Assembly: GCA_037044905.1 (NCBI GenBank)
Contig: JBAOKB010000100.1
Location: forward strand, 1 to 64,000
Direction: 5' to 3'
DNA: 64,000 nt
Source of the DNA: Hortaea werneckii
Taxonomy: Eukaryota; Ascomycota; Dothideomycetes; Mycosphaerellales; Teratosphaeriaceae
Shown here in pieces: positions 21,605-34,400 of this stretch. Below the pieces are notes generated by a model. It did not search any database. It had not been told where the DNA came from and saw nothing but the letters and a program-made list of their open reading frames with translations. Numbering within the stretch: the first letter of the stretch is position 1; each line of letters starts with the position of its first letter. A program made the position numbers and the translations under genes.

Positions 21605-24086
21605 CGTAATGGTAGCTTCCAGAGCTAAAGTCCTGAGCGATCTATCTAGGAAAGTTGTCGCACAACAACATGAAGGAGCGAAAGTCCAATAAGGTATGGC
21701 AATTCCAGCCCAGGCGCGGTGTAGATTGCTCGGTAAATTGGCGAGACAATGGGCGGTTAATGAGCGGACGGGATAAAAAAAAAAACAACAACAAGCAATG
21801 GACAATGAGCGTACAAAGAATGGATGGCAGGTGTACAAAGCTGAAGCACAAGGCGCAGCAAAGCGAGCTCCAGAGCCCAGGATCCAAGAGATAGAGCAGC
21901 TTGCCTCTGGGTGTCTGGGAACTTGCTAGGCTAGCCGATACACGCCGAGCGCTAGCGTCTATAAAAACCCATTCTTGGCAATAGCGCAGAGGGGACTATC
22001 ACGATTTAGACTCACGCTATTTCCACCCTCTATGGGCATGGCGTCCAGGTAAATGTTTGAACGAGTCAAATCCAGGTCTGCCGCGGCAATAGCATTCCAT
22101 GCCACATTCTCAAAACGGGGTCGCTGTGCATGTGGCCAAGGGAACTTCCCAACCGTCGAGGGCCGTCAACAGCGCCCATGCCATGGCCGCCAACCGCCGA
22201 GGCTTCCCCATTGGAGGATGTTGACTCCGTTATGACAAAACTCATGTGCCCTCACCGGCCGCCTCGAGGCGATGGACAACGTGGCGGAGATGCAGGTAGC
22301 CAGACAGGACCGTCACACAGACGGTTGGAGCTCCAGCCTTTTCGTCATGTCTATCCATCACCACGGCGGCACCGTGCTCATCGCTAGACTAGCTTGCCAG
22401 CAAAAGTACCCCTACAGCACATGATGAACCGTATCATAATCAATCAACGCGCGACGTTCCGTGCATGACTCCAGATCGACCGCCGCTCCGCGAATCTCGA
22501 GCAGATCACACTGGCGTGAGCCAATTGCTGAGCGGCTGCCAGGGATTGGGAGGGTGAGGGTTGGTGAGGATGACCTCTTGGCCTCAGCGTGAGTGGCCCG
22601 AAAGTCAGACATGCCGCGCATCTCCTTTCCCGGGAGGTTAAGATGTGGGGGAGGGAAGTCGAGGGCCGAAATTATTTTGGACGAACAAAGTTGGCCGTTC
22701 GTGCTCAGGCCATCCGTCGGCTCCCCTTTTCTTTTTGCGCAGAGCCGAAGGTTCTGCGATGAGAAATACTGCCGATGGCAGCCCAACGCGGCGATGGTCA
22801 GCGGAGTAGCTTTTCCTGGTCGCCGTCCCTGAAGCTTCTCGCATCAAAGCGATAGGTCACCGGGAGCGCGCAGGCCAGCTGTGCTGCTGAGAGGTGCAGT
22901 GCAGTTGCACCGCTGGCAGGGCGACAGGCAAGCAAGGACATGGGTGTCAGCCTGCTGCGGCTCTCCGCGCATCTGTGTCCAGCGACAGCGGCGTCAACGC
23001 AGGTATGTCGCAAGGCGGGCGTGGGCGGCGTAGTCAGTCGCCCACCCTTTCTGAGGGCGCGTACTCGAACCGAAGTGATGGAGGGCATCGGCAGCAGTAG
23101 ACGTGTAGCTTCAGGCCATTCCAATTAAGCTCTCCTGGGGTGGCGCTACGGGAGGCTAAGGGGCTAAGCGGGAGACGCTACGGCAGGTACAATCCAGCAA
23201 GATTCTGTGGTTCGGCTGTTCTTCACCGGCGGGGCGTGTTTCAGGGGTTTGCCGGGGAGTCAGGGTTGCGATCGGCTTGCTGGCTTTGCATATACAGCGT
23301 CCCGAATGGGAATGGCGCCGAAGCATGCGCTGCACCACATGGAGTTGCTTTGGCGCCACTACCTCCTCCGACGGCCAGTGGGCCATTCAACGCGGTTGAA
23401 CTCGTCCTCTCTGCTGTTGCGGCCGCTGCTGCTGGCTTCGACTAGACCAGGTAGTCCAAGGTAGACTAGGTAGACTAGGCAGTAGGGCGTCCGGCGTTCG
23501 TTCTGGCCGTGGAAAACGCAACCCCCCAAAAGCAAAAACCCGCCAACGCAAACGGCTCACACGCCTCCTCTCTCCCACTGCATCTGTAGCGATCCAGGGA
23601 CCCGGCTATACGCGTTCACCTGCTGGACAAAAGTCACCGCCGTCGCTGCTCCTCTCCCGCTTCATCCTTGGTTCCTTCTTTGTGCAACGTCCCAAACGCC
23701 CATCCTTCGTTGGTTATCTTCCCCTCCTCCTGCACGCCAACCCGTGCGTCGCCACTCTTTCTAGCCATCGTCTGCCTCCGCTCCCTTCGCTGCCATCGAC
23801 CAGCGATCGACCCCCGGTTGCGCAGCACACCATTCATTCGACCACCACCACTATCCAACAACACCACCTACCACAAAGACATCGACCTTCATTGTTCTCA
23901 TAAAGGCAGCTGGGCTCCTTTCGCACCCTTACTTTCCCCTACCTTCTCTTCAATATTCTACCCCACGTGGAAGACAAAGAAGTCACCACCCACTCCCCCG
24001 CACCTTCCTCCGCCGACAAAGTGGCTTCGAACAAAGTGGCTACCAGCAGCGTCACGGCGTTCCCAGAACGCAAGGGCTACGACAAG
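21605..24086. promoter_or_regulatory. Divergent intergenic region, 2.5 kb
   Basis: Upstream of both the sulfurase-like gene (minus) and the ABC transporter (plus). It contains an A run with CAA repeats near 21776-21800, a TATA-like tctataaaaac at 21957, and a short tandem ggtagacta repeat near 23461-23478. The last 500 bp is C/T-rich, as expected for a long leader of the transporter. The frame from 23904 to 24086 is open and in frame with the transporter but has no ATG. No gene found. Confidence 0.5.
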
Positions 24087-26126
24087 ATGAGCGACATCGA
24101 GAAGGTCCGTCTCTCCTCATATCCGCGCGCCACAGACAGACTCATCATCAGTCACATCGACGCCGTCCAGTCGCTAACTCACGCTCACAGATGATCGGGG
24201 GCGACTATGCCCAGCTCACCAACACCAACATCCGGAGCTTCGGCTGGAAGGGCGTCACCGTCACCGTCAAGGACCGACAGACTCAGCAACCCAAGAACAT
24301 CCTCTCCGATATCAGTGGCATCGTCAAGTCGGGCGAGCTCCTCGCCCTCATGGGCCCCTCCGGCTCCGGCAAATCGACCTTGCTGAACGTTCTCGCCCAA
24401 CGCACTGCGGCCCTCAATGCCTCCGTTCAGGCGAACATCTACATCAACGGCTCTCCCGCCAACCCCAAGACCTTCCGTCGCATCTCAGCATATGTCGAGC
24501 AAGAAGACGCCCTCGTCGGCTCGTTGACTGTGCGTGAAACCCTCAACTTCGCTGCCAGACTCTCGCTCCCGAGTTCGGTCAGCAAGCTTGAGCGGATCCA
24601 GCGAATCGAGGCCCTCCTCACAGCTTTCGGTCTTGGTGGCCAGGCCAACAACCTGATCGGTACCGCTATCCGGAAGGGTATTTCCGGTGGTCAGAAGCGT
24701 CGTGTTAGCGTTGCAGCGCAACTCATCACCAGCCCGAAGCTCCTCTTCCTGGATGAGCCCACTTCTGGTCTGGACTCGGCCGCCTCGTTTGAGGTCATTT
24801 CCTTCGTCAAGGAAATCGCCAAGAAGCATAACCTCATCGTCATCGCATCGATCCATCAGCCTTCCACATCGACCTTTGCCATGTTCGACAAGCTCCTGCT
24901 GCTCTCTCAAGGTGGCACTGCGTACAGCGGTCCCGTCTCGGAGGTGCAACCATACTTCGACGCCTGCGGCTTCCCTATTCCACTTTACATGAACCCGGCC
25001 GAGTTCATTATTGACTTCGTCAACACTGACTTTGCGCGTGACCGCAGCGAAGTCGAGCAGCAGCTGAACATGGTTCACTCGTCATGGCACAAGTCTCGCC
25101 TCGCCACTTCCACCGTGACCGAGCTTACCGACGAGATGGCGCGCAACTCTATGGACACTGAGATCAACGCCGACACGAGAGAAGAGATTGCTGGCACCTT
25201 CTCGATCATTATGGCTCTTACGCATCGTTTCTTTATCAAGTCGTACCGCGATATCATCGCTTACGGCATTCGTATTGCGATGTACATGGGTCTGGCGGTA
25301 ATGATGGGCACGGTAAGTCATGAAAATTGTTTTATCGGATTAAAAAAGCTTGAACAATCACTGACAAAATCCTCAGGTTTGGCTGCGTCTTAGCCCGACG
25401 CAAGGCAACATCCAGTCCTTCATCAACGCCATCTTCTTCGGTGGTGCATTCATGTCTTTCATGGCCGTCGCCTACATTCCCGCGTTCTTGGAGGATCGCG
25501 CGCTCTTTATGAAGGAGCGTGCTAACGGTCTTTACGGCCCGACTGCCTTCCTGATCGCCAACTTCATCACCGGCATTCCCTACCTTTTCGCCATTGCCTG
25601 CCTCTTCTCCATCGTCGCCTACTGGCTATCCAACTTCAGGCCCACAGCCGACGCCTTCTTCACCTGGATCATGTGGCTCTTCCTCGACCTGATCGCGGCC
25701 GAATCGCTCGTCGTACTAGTCAGCTCGCTGATCCCCATTTTCGTGGTCGCACTGGCCGGCACCGCCTTCGCCAACGGACTCTGGATGTGCACCGGCGGCT
25801 TCCTCGTCCCACCCCAGACCCTCAACCCCTTCTGGCGCTACGTCTTCCACTACATCGACTACCAATCCTACGTCTTCCAGGGCATGATGGTGAACGAGTT
25901 CGGCCACCGCAACTTCACCTGCCCGCCGAACGAGAACGCGCCCAACGGCTGCTCCTGCATGTACGAGACCGACCTCGCAGACCAGTGTCTCATCGCCGGC
26001 ACCGGCGTGCTGGAGAACTACGGCTACGAGGTCGGCTCTACCGGCAAATGGGTCGGCATCATGATCGGTATCATCTGCGGCTATAGACTGCTGGGATGGC
26101 TTGTCCTGTACCTCAGGCGGCAATAG
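24087..26126 (+). CDS. ABCG-family half-transporter
   Basis: Exons 24087-24104, 24191-25312 and 25377-26126, 629 residues. The nucleotide-binding domain comes first: Walker A GPSGSGKST (~61-69), signature GISGGQKRR, Walker B LLFLDEPTSGLD and H-loop SIHQP. An ABC2-type membrane domain follows from ~360 with about six hydrophobic segments, and a Cys-rich loop (FTCPPNENAPNGCSCMYE) sits before the last helix, as in ABCG/White proteins. NBD-first order and length mark a half-transporter that must dimerise, exporting lipids, sterols, pigments or drugs; the substrate is not predictable. Intron 1 has a weak GTCCGT donor but a good CTAAC branch and CACAG acceptor. If translation instead starts at 24191, the protein loses six residues. 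The frame upstream to 23904 also looks coding but lacks ATG. Confidence 0.9.
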
Positions 26127-28433
26127 AATCGCTCGCCCCTCTCTTCTTTCCGCCTGTGTATCTTTCCTTTTTTTTCCTTTGGTATAAAGGGAGAGGGAAG
26201 AAAGGAATTGCTACGAAATGAGTCGAAACGGAGTTCACTGGGATATAAGAGCGATGGGATTCTTTTGAAAAATGGGTGGCGTCTAACAGCAGCAGCAGCA
26301 GCAGCAGCGTCTTATGGTGGTGGTTTAGCATATATCCTGTCGCTACCCCTTTTCTTATATCTATTGTGTGTGTATATGGTATACCAACATTTCATACTTC
26401 ACAAATCTCTCCACCTTGCCAGTGCTGCGGGATTTTTCGCTTTACCTTACTTAGTCCCCGCGCGTCGAACGCCTTCTAGCAATAATGAGATTCATTACTA
26501 TGTACATTTCCACTTCCTTTGTTTACTCTACTCCCTGCTTACTTCCTCTACGTATATCTTTGAGAGGAAGCTCGATAACGCCTTAAAAGGAAAGAGAAGT
26601 GATCAATTTCCCTATTATTACTGCCGCTTCCTAGCTTCTCTCATCATTATGCTTTGTCTCTTTATGACTTGAGCTCTCTCCTTTCCTTATCTGCCGACTA
26701 TGGCTGCCGCGTCTATCGTAGGGTGAGATATTTGCAAGACGGATTGGACGTCGGGGTTCCTAGGCAGGCAGGTAGGGCAGGGTAGGGTAGGGTAGGGTAG
26801 GGTAGGGCAGGGTAGTCAGAAGTCGTCGCTCATGCAGTGTCCGTCCATTTCCTATCAGGTACGTGTTCTTTTGGGGATACGGAAAGGGGTCATAAGCCAT
26901 CAGGCGCTCCTATGGGAAATACGGAAGGGAGTTGGATGGGTTTGCTAGCATTCTAGTCGTTACAAACTCCTTCGGGTACGGTGGTAGAGGGGGGACTTGG
27001 TGTACGTTGATTTCTTGGTACCTACCAGGTATACTCCGAAAGGGGGGAGGGGAGTGGTCTTGATAGTGTACGTATGTTTCTGATCGGCAGTTATGCAGAT
27101 TCGATTGGGTACTATGTACCCTCTTCACCGGTCGACAGACGGGCAGGTGGATGGATGACGGTACAGTAGCGCTTCCCAGCTCGAGCATGCTGGCAAGGAT
27201 TGGTACCGCACGGCAATTCCTCTTTCCAGCTTTTCTTCTTGCTAGGATGGCGAGAATTGCAAATGGGCGATGCAGGAGTGAGATAGGTCAACGCTGGTTA
27301 CTAAAGATCCTTCTCTTCCTTCTGCACCTCCTTCCCTTCCTTCGCTTCTTTCCATCCTTCCATCCTTCCGTCCTGCAATCATCACGTCCTTATCACCTGC
27401 GCTGGAAATACCACTCTCTCTGCAACGGGAAATAAAATCATCGAAGGAAGAGAAAGCCATGGTGTACTTCGGACATGGTACATGCAACGGCTCAGCCCTC
27501 TTTTCCCGACAGACCGTCCGTCAGCGACATAATTCAATAAAAAGACCGGCGAATATTCCACATCCCAGTCCCGGAAGCTGATAAGTATATCTGGACTTCA
27601 CCACCCCATCCCAACCACATGTCCGGATAGCGCTGTCAGATTCCGGCCAACTCGGTTCCGCGGAGGTTCCCTCTGTACCAAGTCCACCTCCCACTCATGC
27701 AAGTCAAGGTACCCACTGGAAGCTACAGGGCCAAGATACTCAAGTCCTGGCTATACCACTCTATCCGCTCACCGGTCAGTAGTGGCGAAAGATATCCCAG
27801 CCGAAAGAGGAAGGATACGATAGGATACGTGTGCTCGTGCGCGCGCGCGCGATTCGTCGAAGCCTTTTTATCCGGGATCCTGCGTATCTTGATAGGTACT
27901 ATGTATCTCTATTGACGAGAGCACTGAAGAGAGTACGTCGCGGACGTGTTTTACATGACTCGCGTGAGTAAAGTATCACGCAAATAGGTGGGTGGTAGGT
28001 GTTCACCGGCTTTATCTATTAAGCGAGGAGAGATCCTGGCGAGAGAAGAATACCTGCAGGCGCTTAGCTAGGGATGACGTGCACGTTGGCCTACGGGGCT
28101 ATACAAACGCCTAGGGAGCGCATGACGAAACTGGAAAGTTTTGGGTAGAGTGTTTCACCTTCGCTGTTATTTTCAGGAGGAGACGTTGAGTGTGCATAGG
28201 CGCTCAAGAATCCCCACGAGAGGGCCAGAGTCTATAACAAGCATCTGTTCGGCCTAAGTATTGGCTTCATTGTTGAAACAGTGGAAACGTGTGCTTGCGC
28301 GCTGGCATGACGTTTCTCATGTCGATTTGCAGATCTGATCAACCCATTTCGAATTGATGAACGCAATTGTGAAACACAGAAGTACAACGTAAATAGTACT
28401 TTTCCCCATAAGCGCTCCACCGTCGTCCCCTCT
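26127..28433. other. Convergent intergenic region, 2.3 kb
   Basis: Lies between the stops of the ABC transporter and the surface-protein gene. It holds a T run near 26170, an AGC trinucleotide run near 26287-26308, the TAGGG-type array listed separately, a TTCC-rich stretch near 27325-27372 and a CG-dinucleotide run near 27840-27850. The scattered short ORFs show no family features. Confidence 0.5.
26771..26815 (+). repeat. Pentanucleotide GGTAG array with eight GGG tracts
   Basis: Nine head-to-tail 5 bp units, seven GGTAG and two GGCAG, run without gaps over 45 bp. The eight unit junctions each create a GGG tract, and neighbouring tracts are separated by only two bases (ta or ca). It sits in a gene-free convergent region, about 650 bp past the ABC transporter stop. 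The unit is TAGGG, one base shorter than the TTAGGG telomere repeat, so it is not a standard telomere tract. Confidence 0.9.
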
Positions 28434-31400
28434 TCAAGAATATATCGCACCAGGCATAGCGAAGATGCCCGGCGGATAACCCGCATACCAAGAGTTCGTA
28501 GTCGAGTTAAGGGTAATCAGCAAACCATTGTTGATGACGGCCTGATTGAACGAATACTGAGCGTACAAGCCCGCCGCCTGGCTCTGTCCTCCGACTGTAG
28601 CAGAGACGCCGTTATCAGTGATATTCAGGAAGTCAATGGTCGCAATACCCGGGAGATTCTCCCAGAAACTGACCAAGAAATGGGCTAGAAGATAATATTA
28701 GCGTTTGCGAACAAGATTTGAGGAAGAAGGGGAAGGCAAAGCGTACCGTAAGTGTCCGGAGCTTGGTAGTGGGATTCATAGAACTCGAAAGTGATGGAGC
28801 GACTTGGAGATTTGCCCTCGGATGACCAAAAGATACCCTGAGCCCGGCCGGAGTTGGCGATGAGATCATCCCAGAACGCCAGCAATCCGGTGCCGCAGAC
28901 GCTGTATTGCGGGAGAGCGGCGTTTTGGTATGCTGTAGTGACCGGAGAAGCCACGGCAAGAATCTGCTGCGTGTGAGTTGATGACGGCAAAGGGCGGAAA
29001 ACATAGAGTCTTACTCCGTTTGAAGTGACGGTGATAGTTGTGCTGGCGACCCCGTAGAGGGAGACAGCGAAGGGCACGTTGACGGCGAAGAGAGCGTCGT
29101 CGACATTTGCCGTTGCAGAAGTTGTAGACCCTGCAATAACGGTTGGTGTTCTGAGCGCAACGTCTGGACGAGCAAAGCTCGTGCTGCTTGAGGTGGTCTA
29201 ATTCCAAGGTCAGATCAGGCTCGCCCTTCGAGAGGATCGGACTCACTCTTCGAGAGCTTGAGGATGTGGCTCTTGTCGTTGTCGTAGTCGTGGTTGTCGT
29301 TGCGATAAAAGGGCTGCTTGTTCTGGAGCTGCTTGTGCTTGTCTGAATTGAATGGCGTCAGAGGTTGTAGACTGTGCATGTGGAAGTGTGACTCTTCACT
29401 ACTTACAGCCAAACTGCTTCCAAGAGTAGAAGATGGAGAGAAGCCTGATGTTGCAGACACAGTTGGAGTGATCTAAGCACGCAAAGGAATTAGCATTTCC
29501 ACAAAAGCTCACAGGTCAGGCGGACTCACGACGATAGATGCCGTGGGCGAGGCAGAGGAGGAGCTGGTCTAACTTACATGAGCCTGGGCGTACATGCAGT
29601 ACCATCTTTTCATGCCTTAACTCACCGCACCTGGCGTGCTGGTCGTTGGCGTGTAAGTAAACGTGACCGTTTGGACTTGACCTTGCACGGTTGTCGTATA
29701 CGTGACATATATTGAGCTGCGATACGAATCAGTCTTAGCTTTTCAAAGCAGTCGAGTTTTGCTCTCACCTGGCTGGCATCGTCGAGACTTGCGTCTGTAC
29801 CTCTGTCGTCTGTACGGTCGAATATATGGTACTTGTGTATGTGCTTGCTTCAAGGGTCGTATAAGCAGTAATTGTCTGTGTTCGTTCCCTCGTTGTTGTA
29901 GCTGTCAAGTAAGAGGTAGAGGCATCTCGCACGCTAGTATAAGTAACCACGGCTGTACTGGCGTAGGTCGAAACCAATGTCGTGGTACCAGGAGGTAAGG
30001 TGGATGTAATGACCTGTAAAGGTTACCATCAGCATCTCTCTGATATATATAGATCCTCGAGGTTGAAACTTCAGGGAAAGTTTCGAGAGTGACTGGGTCT
30101 TTCTCGCAAAACCGAAGCCCCTTGAATGATTTGATGCGGAGTATAGACGCACCTGCGTGCTCGTTTGAGCTGGAAGAGTTGAGGTAGCCGTGCTGACTAC
30201 TGTTGACGCTGGCAGGGTCGAATACTCTGTCGTCGTGGCTTGAGGAAGTGTGGAGACGATTGTTCGTGTCTCGGGAGGAATCGTGCTCGTTACGCGCTCT
30301 GCGAAAGTCTGTGGTGGAATCGTGCTGTAATATGTACTGACAACCGTCGATGCGGGGAGTGTAGAAACCATTGTCGTAGTCTGTTGCGGCAGCGTGGAGG
30401 TCGCCGTGATGAAGCTTGTCTCCTAAAGCACGAAACATCAGCTTGCTCTTGAGAAGTCCTAGACGTTACAAACTTACTGCTGGTCGGACACTTGTATAGG
30501 TAATCACGTCAGTCTGGCGCGGAAGTGTCGAGGTGATGTACTGAACGGTGGTCTCTGTAATTGGCGAAACAGTACTAGCTGGAAGAGTGGTTTGGACTAT
30601 CGAAGTCGCCGTCTCCGTGCGAGCTGGCAACGAGGTTGTCTCGGTGCCCGCAGGTAGAGAGGTGGTTTCTGTCCGGGCTGGTAATGAAGTCGTCTCGGTA
30701 CGGGCTGGCAGAGATGTCGTCTCAGTAAGAGCTGGCAATGAAGTTGTCTCGGTACGGGCTGGTAGCGAAGTGGTCTCCGTGCCTGCTGGCAGTGAAGTAG
30801 TCTCCGTAAACCTGAAGGTGCTCACAATAGTCGACCTACAGATCTTCAATTAGCAACTACCTCTCGCTCTCCACTCGTCAAAATTATCCTTACGCAGGCA
30901 GGGTCGTCTGAATAATTGAAGTAGCCGTTTCTGTCCCAGCGGGCAACGAAGTCGTTTCGGTCCCAGGAGGCAAGGAGGTTGTTTCGGTAAGAGCTGGCAA
31001 CGAACTGGTCTCTGTAAGCCTGAACGTGCTTACGATGGTCGATCTGTAGATCCAATATTAGCGCCAGCCTCCACTTTCGATTCGTATTGAATCTTACGCA
31101 GGTATTGTAGTCTGAACAATCGAAGTTGCAGTTTCTGTCTCAGCCGGCAATGAAGTCGTTTCGGTCCCACGAGGTAAGGAAGTCGTTTCAGTAAGCCGGA
31201 AGGTGCTCACGATAGTCGATCTGCGAACAATGGGTTAGCAGTAGCTTTCTCATGAGCTTTCCGATTCCTTACGCAGGCAGAGTAAGAGTCTCCGTGCCGG
31301 TAGAATACTCAGTACTAGCAGGCAGAGTCGTTCGAATGATCGAGGTCGCTGTTTCCGTTCCGGGCGGCAAGGAGGTGGTCGCAGTGAGGAGAAAAGTGCT

Positions 31401-34400
31401 CACGACAGTCGATCTGTACGCCGTGAGTCAGTATGAGCTTTCGCTCAAAGGTTTCATGGTCTTACGCAGGTAAAGTGAAAGTTTCTGTTCCCGTGGAATA
31501 TTCAGTGCTAGCAGAAAGCGTTGTCTGAATAATTGAAGTCGCCGTTTCAGTAAGCCGGAATGTGCTGACGTATGTGGATCTGAAAGTTTCACAGTTAGTA
31601 TTCAGTCCAATTGAAAATGCTCTCTCTCAGCGCTTACGCAGGCAAGGTGATCTGAATGATTGAAGTTGCTGTCTCCGTTCCGGGTGGTAAAGAGGTGGTT
31701 TCGGTCAGCATGTAGGTGCTCACGATGGTAGATCTACCGAATGTTAGAAAGGGGACTATTCCCGCTGCATCAGGACTCTTACGCAGGCAAAGTAGTCTGA
31801 ATGATAGAAGTTGCTGTCTCCATGCCGCGTGGCAGTGAAGTAGTCTCGGTCAAGCTATAAGTGCTAACCACAGTAGATCTGCCAATGGAATATTAGCGGA
31901 GAAATTCAACAAAGCTTTCAGAATCCTTACGCAGGCAGAGTGGTCTCAATAATCGAAGTTGCCGTCTCAGTAAGGTTGTAAGTGCTGACAACCGTGGATC
32001 TACAGGAGACCTGTTAGCATTGGAATTCTACCAAGGCTGATGGCGTCCTTACGCAGGTAAAGTCAGGGTTGCTGTCCCGGTAGAATATTGAGTCTGAGTC
32101 TCTCCTGGCAGAGAAAAGGTCTGCACGAAAGTAGATACTACGGTTGAAGCAGGGAGTGTGAACGTCTCTCTCGGTAAAGAAGTTGTTTCTAGCAAGGTGC
32201 TGATAATCGTCTCAGCAGCCAGAGTCTGTGTGATGTTTTCATATTGTGTTTCCGTGCCCCTGGGCAAGGAAGTGGTCTCCAGCAGCGTGCTAATAAGAGT
32301 CTGTGTAATACTCTCATACCGCGTCTCCGTGCCCCTCGGCAGAGACGTTGTCTCTAGCAGTGTACTAACGACCGTCTCCGTAGGCAATGTCTGCGTAATA
32401 CTCTCATACCGTATCTCCGTACCGCGAGGCAAAGAGGTCGTCTCCGTGACCCCAAAAGAACTAAATTCCGTCCTCGTCGCCTGCGGCAAAGAAGTCGTCT
32501 CCGTGACCCTCTCAGGCGTGAAAGTCCCCCGCGGCAGCGTCGAAGTAACCAGGACCGTACTAGCCGGCAAGATTGAAGTCTGCGTCACGTACAACGTACT
32601 CGGCGGCTGTAGCGAAGTCTTTATTATAGTCGAAGCCGGAAGGAAAGTCGATTCCGTAATAATCCTGTCCGAGATGGTGGTGTATGTGAAGTATGCGGTG
32701 CTTGCCGGTAAGGTAGATGTGATGTAAGCGGTTGAAGCAGGTAAGATGCTCAGGCTGATGGAGGTGAAGGTCTCCGGGGCGAGGGTTTGGGTGATGTAGG
32801 CTGTATCGGTCAGGAAGAGGCGGGAGGTTTCGGTTTGGGTGATTGATGATGCTGGGAGCTCGCTTAGGATTGTGCTGTATAGGACGATAGTTGTTGGGGG
32901 CATTATGGAGGTCAGGGTTTGGATTTCGGTCGAGATGAGGTATGAAGTGTTTCCCGGAAGTCTGGACGTAGTTGTCAAGGTGCTGTACAGCACGGTGGTT
33001 GCTTGAGGTAAGGTGGATGTGAGTGAGAAGACATATGTGCTGATTTCGGTCGTCAGAAAGGTTTCCGTCAAGGTTGGCTGCGGTAATGTCGTCGTCTGAA
33101 TGATGCTCGTTTTGAAGGTGCTGGTGACATAGTAGGTTGTTGGCACTAGGCTGGTAAGGACAACAGTCGAGGCCTCCTGTGTTTGAACAACCGTTGAAGC
33201 ATTCAAGGTTACTGGAGGTGGGATGCTGGTACTCGTTATACAAAGAGTGGTGATCCCCGTCGAATAAGCAATTGAAAGCTCTGTAGAAATATATGTGGTC
33301 GTCAAAGTCTGATTATACCCTGGAAGAAAGCTAGTCAGAACATCTGTCTGTGTCAGTATCGAAGGACTGGGATAAATCGTTGTAGCAGGCTGAGTATAGG
33401 TCAGATTCCTGTACCGCGTCCGATCTTGGGTGGTAGTGACTACGTAGGAGCTAATGAGTGTTGAGTAGATCAGCTCTGAAGTGATGTAAGTGCTGGCGGG
33501 CTCTGTCAATGTCAGTGTACTTGTTTGTCCGTAAGTGGTCGTAATGGTGCGAGGAGCGCCCTCCGTTGTGAAGGTATACCATGCGCTCGTAGTCGCCGTT
33601 ATGAATTCCGTGCGGGTGCCGTATGCCGTGGTAGTAACTTCTCTTGTGGGTTCAAAGCGGTAGCTTGACGACACCTCAGCTCCGGAAGATGGCGATGATA
33701 CTGGCGATGGGCTATACGTAGGTTGTGGGATGTATGTAGGAGTTCTACTCGCTGTTAGATAGGGCGCTTATCATTCTTGATACCCAGCCATTCTTACACT
33801 GTCACATTTGTCAGAGCAACGTATGCCTGACCAGCGCACTGTATACTGAATGTTGCCACTGAGTTTTGCGTGGCGGGCGAGGTCCAGGTGAAGCTGTACT
33901 CTGCAAAAGAGGTGGAAAGCTGAGATCTAGGCCCACAGGTGCTATCACCACAAATTGTAATGGCACAATTGGGAGGAAAACTTCCATATGGAGCAGATGC
34001 TGCAGCAGCACTCAAGTTGTAGATACCGCCTGCAATGGCGGCAAAACTTTGAGTCGCATTGTAGACTAGCGATTGGTCCGACGTCTGTCGTTTGCGAAAT
34101 GAGCCAGCGCTCGTAGCAGAGATGCCACTGTTGCCGAAGGTGACGAGAAGAAACGTATCGTTTGTGTTCGGTGCAATGGGAGGATTGTCCTCGGGTTTGA
34201 CGACTTGGGCTGTCACAAATGGATCCGAACTCGTGCTCTGCTGCTGTAAGTCGGTAGCGTTGGCAACAATAGGTGTCTGAGTTGGGGATGATACTGATGA
34301 AGCAGTCGATTCTGCTGGGCTAGTAGATGAAGGATTGCTGGCGGAAGTATCCTGTGAGAGCCCGAAAGTAGTTGATTCGGATCTGACAGCGGAGGGAGAA

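Noticed and set aside
26208..26672. 154-residue plus-strand frame after the ABC transporter
   Set aside because: Lies in the 3' flank, starts in a T-rich UTR-like region and has no domain features beyond AT-driven hydrophobic residues.
26771..26815. Internal telomere tract
   Set aside because: The unit is 5 bp (TAGGG), not the TTAGGG expected for this group, and surrounding genes are unbroken housekeeping genes.
30548..30853. Repetitive plus-strand frame (VVSVRAGNE repeats)
   Set aside because: It is the complement of the TTSLP repeat exon of the surface-protein gene; no independent start context.
30836..32052. CRISPR-like regularly spaced repeats
   Set aside because: The units are codon-phased exons with splice signals in a eukaryotic gene, not short identical repeats with unique spacers.
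33675..33797. Reading the region as two genes split at the stop near 33794
   Set aside because: A GTAAGA donor and a TAG acceptor at 33745 join the frames in phase, and the repeats continue; the 19-exon model closes exactly in frame.
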